Positions 57,301 to 64,000 are shown, counted from the stretch's first letter. The stretch: 64,000 bases of DNA from Lishizhenia tianjinensis (GCA_943330745.2 CALQIX020000001.1:86126-150125); one strand, 5' to 3'. Notes: a model not told the origin generated them from the letters alone. Numbers and translations: made by a program.

Positions 57301-57532
57301 AATTTACTTCTGAATCTGTTATGTTATCTTTTTTATAGTTGGATTTCAAATAGTTTCTTAAATCGTCATCTATCAAGACTTTTTCAGTAACGATATGTCC
57401 GTATTGTGCTTGTGGTTCTTCCACACCTTGAAACTCGTTTTTACGCACTTTACCTCCAACAAGATGCGTCATTTGCTCATCTTGTAATAAGTGGATAAAG
57501 GCTTGTTCTAATTGTGCTTCTGTGAATTTCAT
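54344..57532 (-). CDS. hsdR: Type I restriction enzyme R subunit (HsdR-like translocase/nuclease)
   Basis: This is an ATP-driven DNA translocase and nuclease. The N-terminal endonuclease site has D150 in MRIPDLILYINGL and E164/K166 in VVFEFK. The motor has Walker A GTTGCGKS (306-313) and the DEAH box SDEAHRSQ (410-413). Motif VI, with QTISRVNR, lies near residue 690. The length of 1062 residues is full size, with no frameshift. No hsdM or hsdS is present in the window, although both are needed for a classical type I enzyme. It begins 12 nt after the DUF3307 gene and is followed by a nuclease and an unknown protein. Confidence 0.92.
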   Translation of the reverse strand: MKFTEAQLEQAFIHLLQDEQMTHLVGGKVRKNEFQGVEEPQAQYGHIVTEKVLIDDDLRNYLKSNYKKDNITDSEVNSIIRDLDRLPSSDLYESNKTFMKMVSDGFLLKREDHNQKDIFIQFIDYSESDNNTYKIVNQLAIKGYEMRIPDLILYINGLPLVVFEFKTAIQENTTIHDAYVQLTTRYKRDIPELFKYNAFCVISDGVNTKAGSFFAPYEFFYAWRKIAGMPNEVDGIDALFTLIQGMFNRKRLRDIIQNFIYLPDSSKKNEKIVCRYPQYYAAVKLFENIKTHQKPLGDGKGGTYFGTTGCGKSYTMMYLSRLLMRSTHFASPTIVVITDRTDLDDQLSGQFTNAKGFIGDESIISVESRTHLRELLQGRNSGGVFLTTIHKFTEDTRLLTDRTNVICISDEAHRSQTNLDQKVVVSEHGVKKTFGFAKYLHDSLPNATYVGFTGTPIDATIDVFGDIVDAYTMNESVKDEITVRIVYEGRAAKVLLNNQKLAEIEAYYNRCAEEGSNENQIEESKKAMAQMNAIIGDPTRLKTVAEDFVTHYENRIAEGASVRGKAMFVCSSRPIAYELYKNIIALRPEWGEVKVAADGVELSDKDKKEIKPMEHIKMVMTRGKDDEEAFYNSLGTKDDRKELDRQFKNEKSNFKIAIVVDMWLTGFDVPFLDTMYIDKPIQRHNLIQTISRVNRKFEGKEKGLIVDYIGIKKQMNLAMAQYNNADGQNIEDIEQSIVVVKDQLDLLGKLFHKFDTSGYLSGIPLEQLKTLNKAAEFVQLTQELEKRFMYIVKRLKSAYDICSGSGAFSESQRDEIHFYLAVRSIIFKLTKGVAPDTAQMNNRVKQMLQDAIESDGVEEIFKLGDDTQSEIDIFSDDYMAKIDKIKLPNTKIKLLQKLLAKAIDDVKKINKITGIDFSKRLQFIVEKYNERKESDVLRSEILEDFTDEIIDLYYALKKEKNSFKDLGIDFEEKAFYDILKAIAIKYDFNYPNDKLIILAQKVKIVVDDKAKYTDWSKRDDIKAELKVDLIMLLSENDYPPIVHDEVYKEIFEQAENFKKYKI

Positions 57533-57544
57533 GTTTTATATCAC

Positions 57545-58252
57545 TTATTTTATAAGATTTGAAAAAACAATTCCAAGCATGATTGCAATTCCAAAACTTA
57601 ACAAGGTACCAATTAATATATATTCCGTCAATTTTCGATCGCTCGCCTTCGTTAAATCGCCAAATCTAAAGACTGATTTTGCGGCCAAAAGAAAACCAAT
57701 CGCTTCCCACTTATTTAACAAAACAAAGGTGAAAACAAACAAACGCTCTAGCATTCCTATGTAACGTCCTGCGTCTTTCAACGAACTGTCTTCCTTGCTA
57801 ATTTCTTCCAAATCCTTGCCCCAAAAACTGAACACAACTTTTAAAACGATGGAAGTAACCGATGTTAAAAGAACTGTTGCAAGAAGTAACAATAAATTGC
57901 GGGCTGTTACATAAGCTTGTACTTCAAAAGGAATACGCCAATCGTTTGCTGCCCAAAATAGGATGGCAATATGGGCCAATTGATCCATAAAAAATAATAT
58001 ACGATTATTCTTTATGGGTTGCATAAGTTTTATCCCATCTATTACTAAATGCGCCATACTTATAACAACGATTGCTAGCCAATATTTTTTTTCAAATCCT
58101 AACACAAGTAACAGGAGCAATGCATGTAGGAGCACATGCAGGTATAAGTACTTGGACTTAAACAGGTATTTTTCTTTGTGTGCTACCCATTTGTTGGATT
58201 GAAGCACAAAATCACCTATAAAATGAGCTAACAATAATTTTATGAGCAGCAT
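57545..58252 (-). CDS. DUF3307 family membrane protein
   Basis: The 235-residue protein has the DUF3307 N-terminal signature LLLAHFIGDFVLQSNKWV and about six hydrophobic helices (for example YLHVLLHALLLLLVLGF and LLLLLATVLLTSVTSIVL). The motif AHLVIDGIKL contains conserved His and Asp residues in the membrane region. DUF3307 genes are often paired with SatD-like genes, as here with a 13-nt overlap. Function is unknown. Its stop lies only 12 nt from the hsdR start, so the three are probably one transcript. Confidence 0.85.
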   Translation of the reverse strand: MLLIKLLLAHFIGDFVLQSNKWVAHKEKYLFKSKYLYLHVLLHALLLLLVLGFEKKYWLAIVVISMAHLVIDGIKLMQPIKNNRILFFMDQLAHIAILFWAANDWRIPFEVQAYVTARNLLLLLATVLLTSVTSIVLKVVFSFWGKDLEEISKEDSSLKDAGRYIGMLERLFVFTFVLLNKWEAIGFLLAAKSVFRFGDLTKASDRKLTEYILIGTLLSFGIAIMLGIVFSNLIK

Positions 58253-58848
58253 AATTTTTCTATTTCGCGTCTATAATACGTAATTGCATTTAAAATCTCT
58301 TCGTATCCTGATTTTTTAAGACTATAACTTACATTACTTTGCTTTTTATTTAGTTCTTTAGCTATTTCAATTTGTTTTGCTTCAGGCTTTTCCCATTGTT
58401 TCTTGAAAATTTCTGCCATTGCAGGTTTCCAATCATTCATGGTTAGCGTTGCTAAATCAAGCATAATCGAAATGACCTCATCAAAATCTTCCCAAGGGGT
58501 TTTGATCGCTAAGGTGTTTTTTCCAAGCCTATCGAATGCTTCTCCTGAATGAATAAAAGCCAAACCGTTTGATGCAGATATTTTGTCAGAACGATAGGTG
58601 ATTGCTCCAATACCTATCGCAATTCGAATGTCTAAGTTTGGAATTTGTTTTACCGTTGATTTTAATACAACAGCACAATCCAATGCGTGTGTTGGGGTAG
58701 TAATGATTTGTACACTATCTCCTCGATACATTTCCCAGGTGGTGTATTCCTCTCCGATTGCATTCAGTTCTTTTTTCAATATAGGCAACCAAATCTCTGG
58801 AGATACTTCTCTTGAATTGATGATATCAGCTGTTAGGACTGCTTCCAT
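58240..58848 (-). CDS. SatD-like protein with C-terminal helix-turn-helix
   Basis: I start at the ATG giving MEAVLTADIINSRE; an earlier in-frame start would run through the promoter. The 202-residue product matches the SatD family: TADIINSR at residues 6-13, YRGDSVQ near 41, IRIAIGIG and SNGLAFIHSGEAFDRL. The D...GD pattern followed by an RIAIG strand recalls nucleotide-cyclase-type domains, but I cannot show activity. Residues ~157-185 (IEIAKELNKKQSNVSYSLKK) look like a DNA-binding helix-turn-helix. It overlaps DUF3307 by 13 nt and faces three iterons, so it may regulate its own operon. Confidence 0.8.
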   Translation of the reverse strand: MEAVLTADIINSREVSPEIWLPILKKELNAIGEEYTTWEMYRGDSVQIITTPTHALDCAVVLKSTVKQIPNLDIRIAIGIGAITYRSDKISASNGLAFIHSGEAFDRLGKNTLAIKTPWEDFDEVISIMLDLATLTMNDWKPAMAEIFKKQWEKPEAKQIEIAKELNKKQSNVSYSLKKSGYEEILNAITYYRREIEKLCCS

Positions 58849-58863
58849 GGTTCTTTTTTTATG

Positions 58864-58893
58864 TAAATATATGCTTTTTATCATATAAACCAA
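58864..58893 (-). promoter_or_regulatory. Predicted promoter of the satD-DUF3307-hsdR operon
   Basis: On the minus strand TTG (58893-58891), a 19-nt spacer and TATATTTA (58871-58864) fit the Bacteroidota pattern with one change in the last base. Iteron copy 1 occupies the spacer and -7 box, so protein bound there would block RNA polymerase. The leader would be about 10 nt. Confidence 0.5.
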
Positions 58894-58945
58894 AATATAT
58901 GCTTTTTATCATATAAATTATATTATATGCTTTTTGGCATATATA
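58865..58945. repeat. Three 25-bp iterons at exact 28-bp spacing
   Basis: Copies lie at 58865-58889, 58893-58917 and 58921-58945. The first two are identical over 25 nt with core ATATGCTTTTTATCATAT. The third is diverged (core ATATGCTTTTTGGCATAT) and is a perfect inverted repeat, TATATGC/GCATATA around 6 nt. Each copy has ATATG...CATAT half-sites. They lie directly upstream of the satD start and overlap its predicted promoter, as expected for cooperative operator sites. Confidence 0.85.
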
Positions 58946-58974
58946 ATCACTTTTGTCTATCATCAAACGAACTA

Positions 58975-59050
58975 ATAAGTAAATTCAAACCTGTCTATTT
59001 AACCCAAAATGGGCTAAATAAGCTTTTTTTGTGTTTAAAAATGCTTATTT
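58975..59050. repeat. Left direct repeat flanking the AAA/DUF4143 gene
   Basis: This ~76-nt segment matches the one at 60543-60619 in the same orientation, about 80 percent identical by eye with one single-base gap. It contains an inverted repeat AAATAAGC (59016-59023) / GCTTATTT (59043-59050) around T- and A-runs. It lies 12 nt beyond the stop of the ATPase gene. Confidence 0.75.
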
Positions 59051-59062
59051 GTCCTATTTCCG

Positions 59063-60511
59063 TTATTCATTATTCCCTTTCATTTTTAATGTATTGACAC
59101 CAACATTATAAGCATATAAAGCTGCCGGCAAAAAGGTAAACTCAATTTCCTGAAAGGTTTTATTTCCCTCCTGATTAATTGTAGTTACTAATGCACTTGA
59201 TAATTTATTTTTATCGCAAAATTGTATCATGCTATTCAATTCATTTGTTTTTTCAACATAGCGGTTACTCCATTTTATTTCAATGCCCCAAATAGGTTTA
59301 AAATTTTTATCATCTAGTAAAACTAAATCTACTTCACCTTCTTTTTTGTCTTTCCAACGGGCATAATTAAGATTCAAATTTTCTCTGTGCATCCATTGTG
59401 AAAGTATTGCGGTTTCGACCATATTTCCCATTTCTTGATCGCTTTCTGAAATTGGCGAAAACAAAGCTGTGCGCAATGAAGGATTGGTCAAATAAACTTT
59501 AAAACTGGTTACTCTTTTTAATCTTTTAGCGTTTACGTCTAATTTATTGAGTACTTTAATTAAAAAAGCAGCTTCTAAATATTCCAGATATTTTTTTAAG
59601 GTTTCTTTTATAATACCACTTTCTCTTGACATGGTTTCGTACGAAAACTCATTCCCAGTGTTATAAGCAATATAAGTAAAAAAACGGTTGAGTTCTTGCA
59701 CATCTTTTATCCCATATAAGCTTGGTAAATCTCTCAATAATACCTTATCTACAATATCATTTTTAACATACCTACCCATATCACTCTGAATTTTTTCAGA
59801 TAATACTACTTCGGGATAGCCTCCAAAATTGAGGTAATTCACAAATTCTTTGTTGAGTTCGTCTATATTATTAGTCAACTGATAGGCTATTTCTTTTCCG
59901 TTGTATTTGATGGCACCTTCTACCATCAAATGGGAACGATTTTTTAAATGAATAAACTCCTGAAAGGTCAAAGGAGGTAACATAAAGTCAGTAAACCTAC
60001 CAGCGCCACTTTCCGAACTGTGCCAACGCAAAGCAGCAGCAGCAGAACCTGATACTATAAATTTTGTCTTAGGATAAGCATCCACCAATACTTTTAAATG
60101 ACGCTCCCAATCTTTGAGATACTGAATCTCATCAAAGAAAATGTAACAATCGTCTAGATTTTTAATTTTTAAAGCCTCGGTGCATAAATCCAAAATGTCT
60201 TGTAAGCTCAAATTGATATAAATAGGATTATCAATACCTATGAAAAAAAGCTTTTGCGGATTTACATTTTCTTGAATCAATTGATCGATCGTATGAAACA
60301 TCATTACGGTTTTGCCCACACGTCTTGGTCCCATTAAAACCACCGCTCTTTTAATCTCTTTTTCAACTACAAACGGATAAAAAAGATTAAAATACAAACG
60401 TTTAGACATAGTACGGTATAACTCTGGAATAGCCTTGGTTACCCACCAAGGGTTTTCGTAACGTAATCGCTCTTTAATTTTTTCTTGCGGAATAAGGGTT
60501 GAAATTTTCAT
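59063..60511 (-). CDS. AAA ATPase with DUF4143 nuclease-like C-terminus
   Basis: The 482-residue protein has an AAA_14-type ATPase domain with Walker A GPRRVGKT (61-68) and Walker B IFFDEIQ (124-130), followed by the sensor-like KFIVSGSAAAAL. The C-terminal DUF4143 region has a restriction-endonuclease-like pattern (EGEVDLVLLDD, then WGIEIKWSNR). This family is abundant in Bacteroidota, and its roles are largely unknown; some members are linked to defence or toxin-like loci. The gene is bracketed by direct repeats, and its own -7-like TAGATTTG (minus strand, 60561-60554) lies inside the right repeat. Confidence 0.88.
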   Translation of the reverse strand: MKISTLIPQEKIKERLRYENPWWVTKAIPELYRTMSKRLYFNLFYPFVVEKEIKRAVVLMGPRRVGKTVMMFHTIDQLIQENVNPQKLFFIGIDNPIYINLSLQDILDLCTEALKIKNLDDCYIFFDEIQYLKDWERHLKVLVDAYPKTKFIVSGSAAAALRWHSSESGAGRFTDFMLPPLTFQEFIHLKNRSHLMVEGAIKYNGKEIAYQLTNNIDELNKEFVNYLNFGGYPEVVLSEKIQSDMGRYVKNDIVDKVLLRDLPSLYGIKDVQELNRFFTYIAYNTGNEFSYETMSRESGIIKETLKKYLEYLEAAFLIKVLNKLDVNAKRLKRVTSFKVYLTNPSLRTALFSPISESDQEMGNMVETAILSQWMHRENLNLNYARWKDKKEGEVDLVLLDDKNFKPIWGIEIKWSNRYVEKTNELNSMIQFCDKNKLSSALVTTINQEGNKTFQEIEFTFLPAALYAYNVGVNTLKMKGNNE

Positions 60512-60542
60512 AATATATCTTATTTAGGTAAAAATAATAAAA

Positions 60543-60619
60543 ATAAGAAGATTCAAATCTATCTATTTATGTTAAATTTTGCTGAATAAGGTTTTTTTGT
60601 ATTTAAAAAATGCTTATTT
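60543..60619. repeat. Right direct repeat flanking the AAA/DUF4143 gene
   Basis: This is the partner of the repeat at 58975-59050. It lies 31 nt upstream of the ATPase start codon. The inverted repeat persists as AATAAG (60585-60590) / CTTATT (60613-60618). The copy contains TAGATTTG on the minus strand, a perfect -7 match; the left copy reads CAGGTTTG there and has lost it. No -33 TTG is visible. Confidence 0.75.
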
Positions 60620-60673
60620 ATTGTTTTGAAACCATTTTGCCGACGTTGGGAAGTTGGTTATTATTACATTTAA

Positions 60674-60724
60674 TTAGTCGTCGTGCCAAGATTGTTTCCA
60701 TTCTCTATTTTGTGATTCGGTCAT
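60674..60724 (-). pseudogene. Relic of the first codons of an AlbA_2-like gene
   Basis: The 16-codon frame MTESQNREWKQSWHDD ends at TAA. Bacteroidota AlbA_2 (Schlafen-type putative DNA-binding) ATPase genes often begin with a very similar peptide, in which the next residues are Y-L-K-W. Here the stop sits where Tyr is expected, and the following codons decay. It starts 11 nt after the DUF262 stop, normal operon spacing. I infer that the rest of the gene was lost when the repeat-flanked ATPase segment arrived. The similarity is from memory and should be tested. Confidence 0.5.
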
Positions 60725-60735
60725 AACTTTTTTTT

Positions 60736-62526
60736 CTACAACTGACTATAATAAACTTTTAATTTATTAGCCATCAATTTTCTACGTTCTTCTAAAAAAT
60801 CTTCATATACCAAATGACTTGCTTCCTCAATAATACTTGGAATATCATTGTTTACTAAGTTTTCTTGTAAGCTCGTTTCCGTATCTAAAGTACTAATGCC
60901 ATTGGTTCCTGTTTGTATTTGAGCTTTTACTTTATCTAAATACTCTTTTGGAGTTAACATGCCTACTTTAATATTGGTAGCTTGTTCTGTAAAGACAAAA
61001 TTAGCTACTTGGTTATAGGCTTTCTGCGAATAACCATTATTCATTAAGTATTTTTTTGGAAAAATATGGTGCACATCACCTCGTTGTTCTATAAGTGTAC
61101 TAATCTTCATGCTTTTAGATAAAAAAGCGACAGTATTTGAATTTACTTGTGCTGCCAAATATAAATTGTAAGCATTATTATTTACGCTTGAAGTTTCCAA
61201 ATCGTTAATGATACCAAAATCCCAAAAACCAGCTCCTAAATTTGCTTGTTCCATTTGTATTAAATAAGCAGCAATACCTTTCTCATTAATTTGTTTGATA
61301 TCTTCATCTATGCGAGATTCTGCTGAACCTGAATAACGACCAATAAACATACTCATTACCATCCAACGTTTTACATAGCCTTGTGTCTCTGCTTCTCCTA
61401 AACCATCTTCTCTTAATTTAAGATATAAAGCATAGGCAAAGTTCAAACTGTTTTGAGAAGAGATTAATTTCTTACTTATTAACCCAGTTGATTTAATGAT
61501 CATTACGAAACGCTGATAATTCGTTTGATTTACAAAAGCGGATAAGCCTTCAGATAGTTTGGCATAACTAGCTTCAGCAATGCTGCCCTCATAAGAACGC
61601 GTTTCGAAATTACGACCAGATAACAAAGCCACTAAATCACTAAACTTTCCTCTACTGAATTTAAACGTAAAAGCGACCCTAAGCATATCTATGTAGTCCG
61701 GCACATATAGGTCATCACCGCCAGTGGCCATCCATTTAATTTCTTTATAGTAGTCAGACTGCGTAAAGGCAGTATCATTGTCTTGAATGTGTTTTATAAA
61801 TCCTTTATCAACTAACAATCGGCAGAAGTAATCTACCATTTTACGCATTTTATTCCCACCGTGTTGTTCGTCAGAAGCTATTTTAGACATAACAAAGTCG
61901 GCGTTACTTAAAACAACTCCTTTCTGATTGATACGAATAAAAATTTCGGTAACAGTATCAATATCCAAACTAGCATCTAATTCAATAATACCGACTTGTT
62001 TGGTTTTAATGCGTTTTAGGTTTTCAATGCGCTCTTCTACCAACTCCTCATCAGCTTCAGGATTATCTTGGCAATATTTTCGAATGGCTTTTGAGATGGA
62101 AATTTCATCATTAACAATTGGATTAATATTGTCTATCCATTCTGGACTTTTTTCATAGGCTTTATTGAGCACATCAAACTTTTCCTCTAATGGATTAAAC
62201 GCAATTCGAATGTTGATTTCTTTATAATTTTTATCTAATACTCGTTGACCAACAATCGCAGCGGTTAAGGCAGTAATGCGCTGTTGCCCATCAATTAAAA
62301 CTTTTTTGCCTGCGGATAGTTCGCCATTTTTCAGTTTCACATCTGGATTACGCCAAGTGATAATATACCCTACAGGATATCCTTGATACAAAGAATCGAT
62401 TAAATCTCTTACTTTGGCGCCGTTCCAAACAAAAGGGCGTTGTATTTCTGGAATAGCAATATCGCCAGATTTTATCCAACTTAATAAGGTTTCTACGGGC
62501 TGTTGATGTACGCTGTATTTTGCCAT
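60736..62526 (-). CDS. DUF262 / HNH-type (GmrSD- or SspE-like) restriction protein
   Basis: The 596-residue protein starts with a DUF262 ParB-like NTPase domain: PEIQRPFVWNGAKVRDLIDS and the signature DGQQR (79-83). A helical middle region follows. Near residue 486 HHIFPKKYL and the later ANFVFTEQATNIKVG resemble the HNH (DUF1524-type) nuclease motif with its distal Asn. This layout is that of GmrSD type IV enzymes and SspE, which restrict modified or phage DNA with nucleotide-dependent control. It follows the HerA-like gene by 38 nt. No Ssp or Dnd modification gene is seen in the window. Confidence 0.87.
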   Translation of the reverse strand: MAKYSVHQQPVETLLSWIKSGDIAIPEIQRPFVWNGAKVRDLIDSLYQGYPVGYIITWRNPDVKLKNGELSAGKKVLIDGQQRITALTAAIVGQRVLDKNYKEINIRIAFNPLEEKFDVLNKAYEKSPEWIDNINPIVNDEISISKAIRKYCQDNPEADEELVEERIENLKRIKTKQVGIIELDASLDIDTVTEIFIRINQKGVVLSNADFVMSKIASDEQHGGNKMRKMVDYFCRLLVDKGFIKHIQDNDTAFTQSDYYKEIKWMATGGDDLYVPDYIDMLRVAFTFKFSRGKFSDLVALLSGRNFETRSYEGSIAEASYAKLSEGLSAFVNQTNYQRFVMIIKSTGLISKKLISSQNSLNFAYALYLKLREDGLGEAETQGYVKRWMVMSMFIGRYSGSAESRIDEDIKQINEKGIAAYLIQMEQANLGAGFWDFGIINDLETSSVNNNAYNLYLAAQVNSNTVAFLSKSMKISTLIEQRGDVHHIFPKKYLMNNGYSQKAYNQVANFVFTEQATNIKVGMLTPKEYLDKVKAQIQTGTNGISTLDTETSLQENLVNNDIPSIIEEASHLVYEDFLEERRKLMANKLKVYYSQL

Positions 62527-62564
62527 TTAATTCTAATTTTTTAAAGGAGGTTTTAGTTCCATAT

Positions 62565-64000
62565 TTATCCCCAAAAATCTGTGGGCTTTATTGTCTTACT
62601 ATTAGGCTGAAATTCTTCTTCCAATTGATTCATTTCTATTACTACAGGTAATTGTGCAGCCAAACCTGCTAAAATACATGTCCCAGTTGGTAAAATTGGT
62701 AATGATTCAAAGGATAATTTATCTAAATACGATATTGTTCTTTCGACCGCTTCAACATCTTTATTGTTTATTAATCTATGCAAGAAATAATTATGCAATT
62801 GTGAAATTATTGTGGAAGATATATCTGATGGTCTCTGACTTGCAATAGTTAAAAAGACACCAAACTTCCTTCCTTCCTTTATAATTTCTTCAAATGTTTC
62901 TAAACGATAATCCTTCCATGTTTCACTTTCTCTTTCGGAATTAAAAGACAATACATTATGCGCCTCATCAATAATAATATTTAGATAGTTTTTTTCTGAT
63001 AGCTCTCTTTTTAATTTATGATTATCATAAATATGTTTAGAAAGTATTAACGGCAAAGTTTTTTTTATATCAAGATTAACATCATTAAGATTTATTACAA
63101 CAAAATTATAATCCTTTCCAAATATATCATTTGAAGTAGATTGAAAATCAAATACTTTATATAAATCTTTAGTTTTGCTTTTTAATTTATTTATTGCCGG
63201 TGCAATATGTTCATAAACAGCCTTATTAGTATGTAAATCATACATTAACTGAAGATACAAAAAATGTATTACTTTTTCTAAACAATTTTTGGGGAAATTG
63301 TAATCATCAATTGATTTGTAAAAAGCAGTGGTTTTTATATCAGCTTCTTCAATTTGTTTCGATGTTGTCCCTTTTTTAAGTTTAAAAAAACTAAGAGTAT
63401 TATGCCACTCAATTTGATTACGAAAATCACTTTCGATACTATTATTTGCCTCTTTTAAAATTACAAATGCATAATCTAACAAAGAATTTGCAACATCTTT
63501 GTTAGACATTGAAAGTATATTAATACATTGTTGTTTAAGTGAATTTCGAAAATATTCAATAGGATCTGCGCTGTTTATTATTTTATTATATTTATCTAAT
63601 GTTCTTTTTAAAAAAGGTTTTTGGGTTTTTTCTGTGGCATTAGATAAAATAGACAATAATTCAAGATTTAAGATTACTTCCTCACTAATTGCAATTTTAT
63701 CCTCCTTCTTAATTTTAGCTAGTTCTTTTCTTGTTGATAAATTAAAGATTGTTTTTTTTTCTGTAATTGATTTTTGCTTTGAATACTCGCCATTGAAATC
63801 TATCAATAAAAAACGTGCATTTTCTTTAAATCCCTTTTTATCTTCATATTGTTTGAAAAGCTTATGGTATAAGCTTGCAAGTGTGTATGATTTGCCGCTA
63901 CCCGTATTTCCAAATATTCCAATATGACTTGCAAATAAACTATTAACACCAATCTTGATTGCTTTTCCTTTTTCATTGGCTAAATTCCCTATTTCAATGC
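62565..64000 (-). CDS. HerA/DUF87-type ATPase (5' end outside window)
   Basis: The frame stays open to the window edge, so the gene begins beyond 64000. Near the edge lies the Walker A motif GNTGSGKS (minus strand, about 63909-63886), followed by LLIDFNGEYSK, the HerA/FtsK-type strand. Walker B is IIIDEAHNVLS, and TIASQRPSDISSTIISQ with HNYFLHRLINN matches the HerA C-terminal core. HerA-like ATPases form hexameric DNA motors and in defence loci pair with SIR2, DUF4297 or NurA-type nucleases. The partner would lie to the right. It precedes the DUF262 gene by 38 nt. Confidence 0.88.
   Translation of the reverse strand, partial: IEIGNLANEKGKAIKIGVNSLFASHIGIFGNTGSGKSYTLASLYHKLFKQYEDKKGFKENARFLLIDFNGEYSKQKSITEKKTIFNLSTRKELAKIKKEDKIAISEEVILNLELLSILSNATEKTQKPFLKRTLDKYNKIINSADPIEYFRNSLKQQCINILSMSNKDVANSLLDYAFVILKEANNSIESDFRNQIEWHNTLSFFKLKKGTTSKQIEEADIKTTAFYKSIDDYNFPKNCLEKVIHFLYLQLMYDLHTNKAVYEHIAPAINKLKSKTKDLYKVFDFQSTSNDIFGKDYNFVVINLNDVNLDIKKTLPLILSKHIYDNHKLKRELSEKNYLNIIIDEAHNVLSFNSERESETWKDYRLETFEEIIKEGRKFGVFLTIASQRPSDISSTIISQLHNYFLHRLINNKDVEAVERTISYLDKLSFESLPILPTGTCILAGLAAQLPVVIEMNQLEEEFQPNSKTIKPTDFWG

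Noticed and set aside
58865..58945. Three regularly spaced repeats considered as a CRISPR array
   Set aside because: The interval between repeat copies is only 3 nt, there are no unique spacers and no cas genes nearby; operator iterons fit better.
58975..60619. Insertion sequence or transposon around the DUF4143 gene
   Set aside because: No transposase, integrase or terminal inverted repeats are present, and the flanks are direct repeats only about 80 percent identical.
53019..64000. Complete type I restriction-modification system
   Set aside because: Only HsdR is present; no methyltransferase (NPPY/DPPF-type motif) or specificity subunit could be found on either strand in the window.
1..64000. 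tRNA, rRNA and riboswitch genes
   Set aside because: Intergenic spaces are short, and none shows a tRNA cloverleaf, rRNA sequence or a riboswitch core that I could recognise.

Overview
The window looks like a chromosomal segment of a Bacteroidota bacterium, most likely Flavobacteriales (a Crocinitomicaceae or Fluviicola-like lineage is my guess, not shown). The DNA is AT-rich. Secreted proteins end in type IX secretion (T9SS) sorting domains, and a GldH gliding lipoprotein gene is present. Shine-Dalgarno sequences are mostly absent. Several promoters fit the Bacteroidota pattern TTG-N19-21-TAnnTTTG.

Positions 1-35 kb are mainly core genome. A cytochrome c peroxidase cut by the window edge is followed on the minus strand by a compact operon clpP-clpX-dut-nucleotidyltransferase-TPR lipoprotein-DUF4292-EnvC-like M23 protein. 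On the plus strand come a glycosyltransferase, an M1 aminopeptidase, dnaN, rlmN, ruvB and queG. Minus-strand genes gldH, ricT, pth and mtnA follow, then the infB-nusA-rimP block, which has a terminator-like hairpin in its leader. Next are a DUF3109 gene, a cystathionine gamma-synthase/lyase, YraN, an RsuA/RluB-type pseudouridine synthase operon, a TonB-dependent receptor, a YfhO-like membrane protein and a seven-helix membrane protein.

Positions 35-43 kb hold a minus-strand operon led by alaS that continues into surface-glycan genes (glycosyltransferase, asparagine-synthase-like protein, acyltransferase, glycosyltransferase). Positions 43-53 kb hold exported proteins: a nidogen-domain T9SS protein, a tandem FGE-domain protein, a FISUMP protein, an M43 metalloprotease and a DNA/RNA endonuclease. 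The endonuclease is flanked by two related small lipoprotein genes in opposite orientation, one of which is interrupted by an in-frame stop codon.

Positions 53-64 kb are an accessory, defence-like region, all on the minus strand. A HerA-type ATPase (running off the window) precedes a DUF262/HNH protein. Then come a 16-codon relic that resembles the start of an AlbA_2-type gene and an AAA/DUF4143 ATPase bracketed by ~77-bp direct repeats. Last is a tightly packed five-gene operon: a SatD-like regulator, a DUF3307 membrane protein, a type I restriction HsdR, a PD-(D/E)XK nuclease and an unknown protein. Three 28-bp-spaced iterons lie over the promoter of this operon. No hsdM or hsdS is present in the window. 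This operon and its control region are the best candidate for an undescribed system. The competing reading is a decayed type I restriction locus into which a satD/DUF4143 cassette was inserted.
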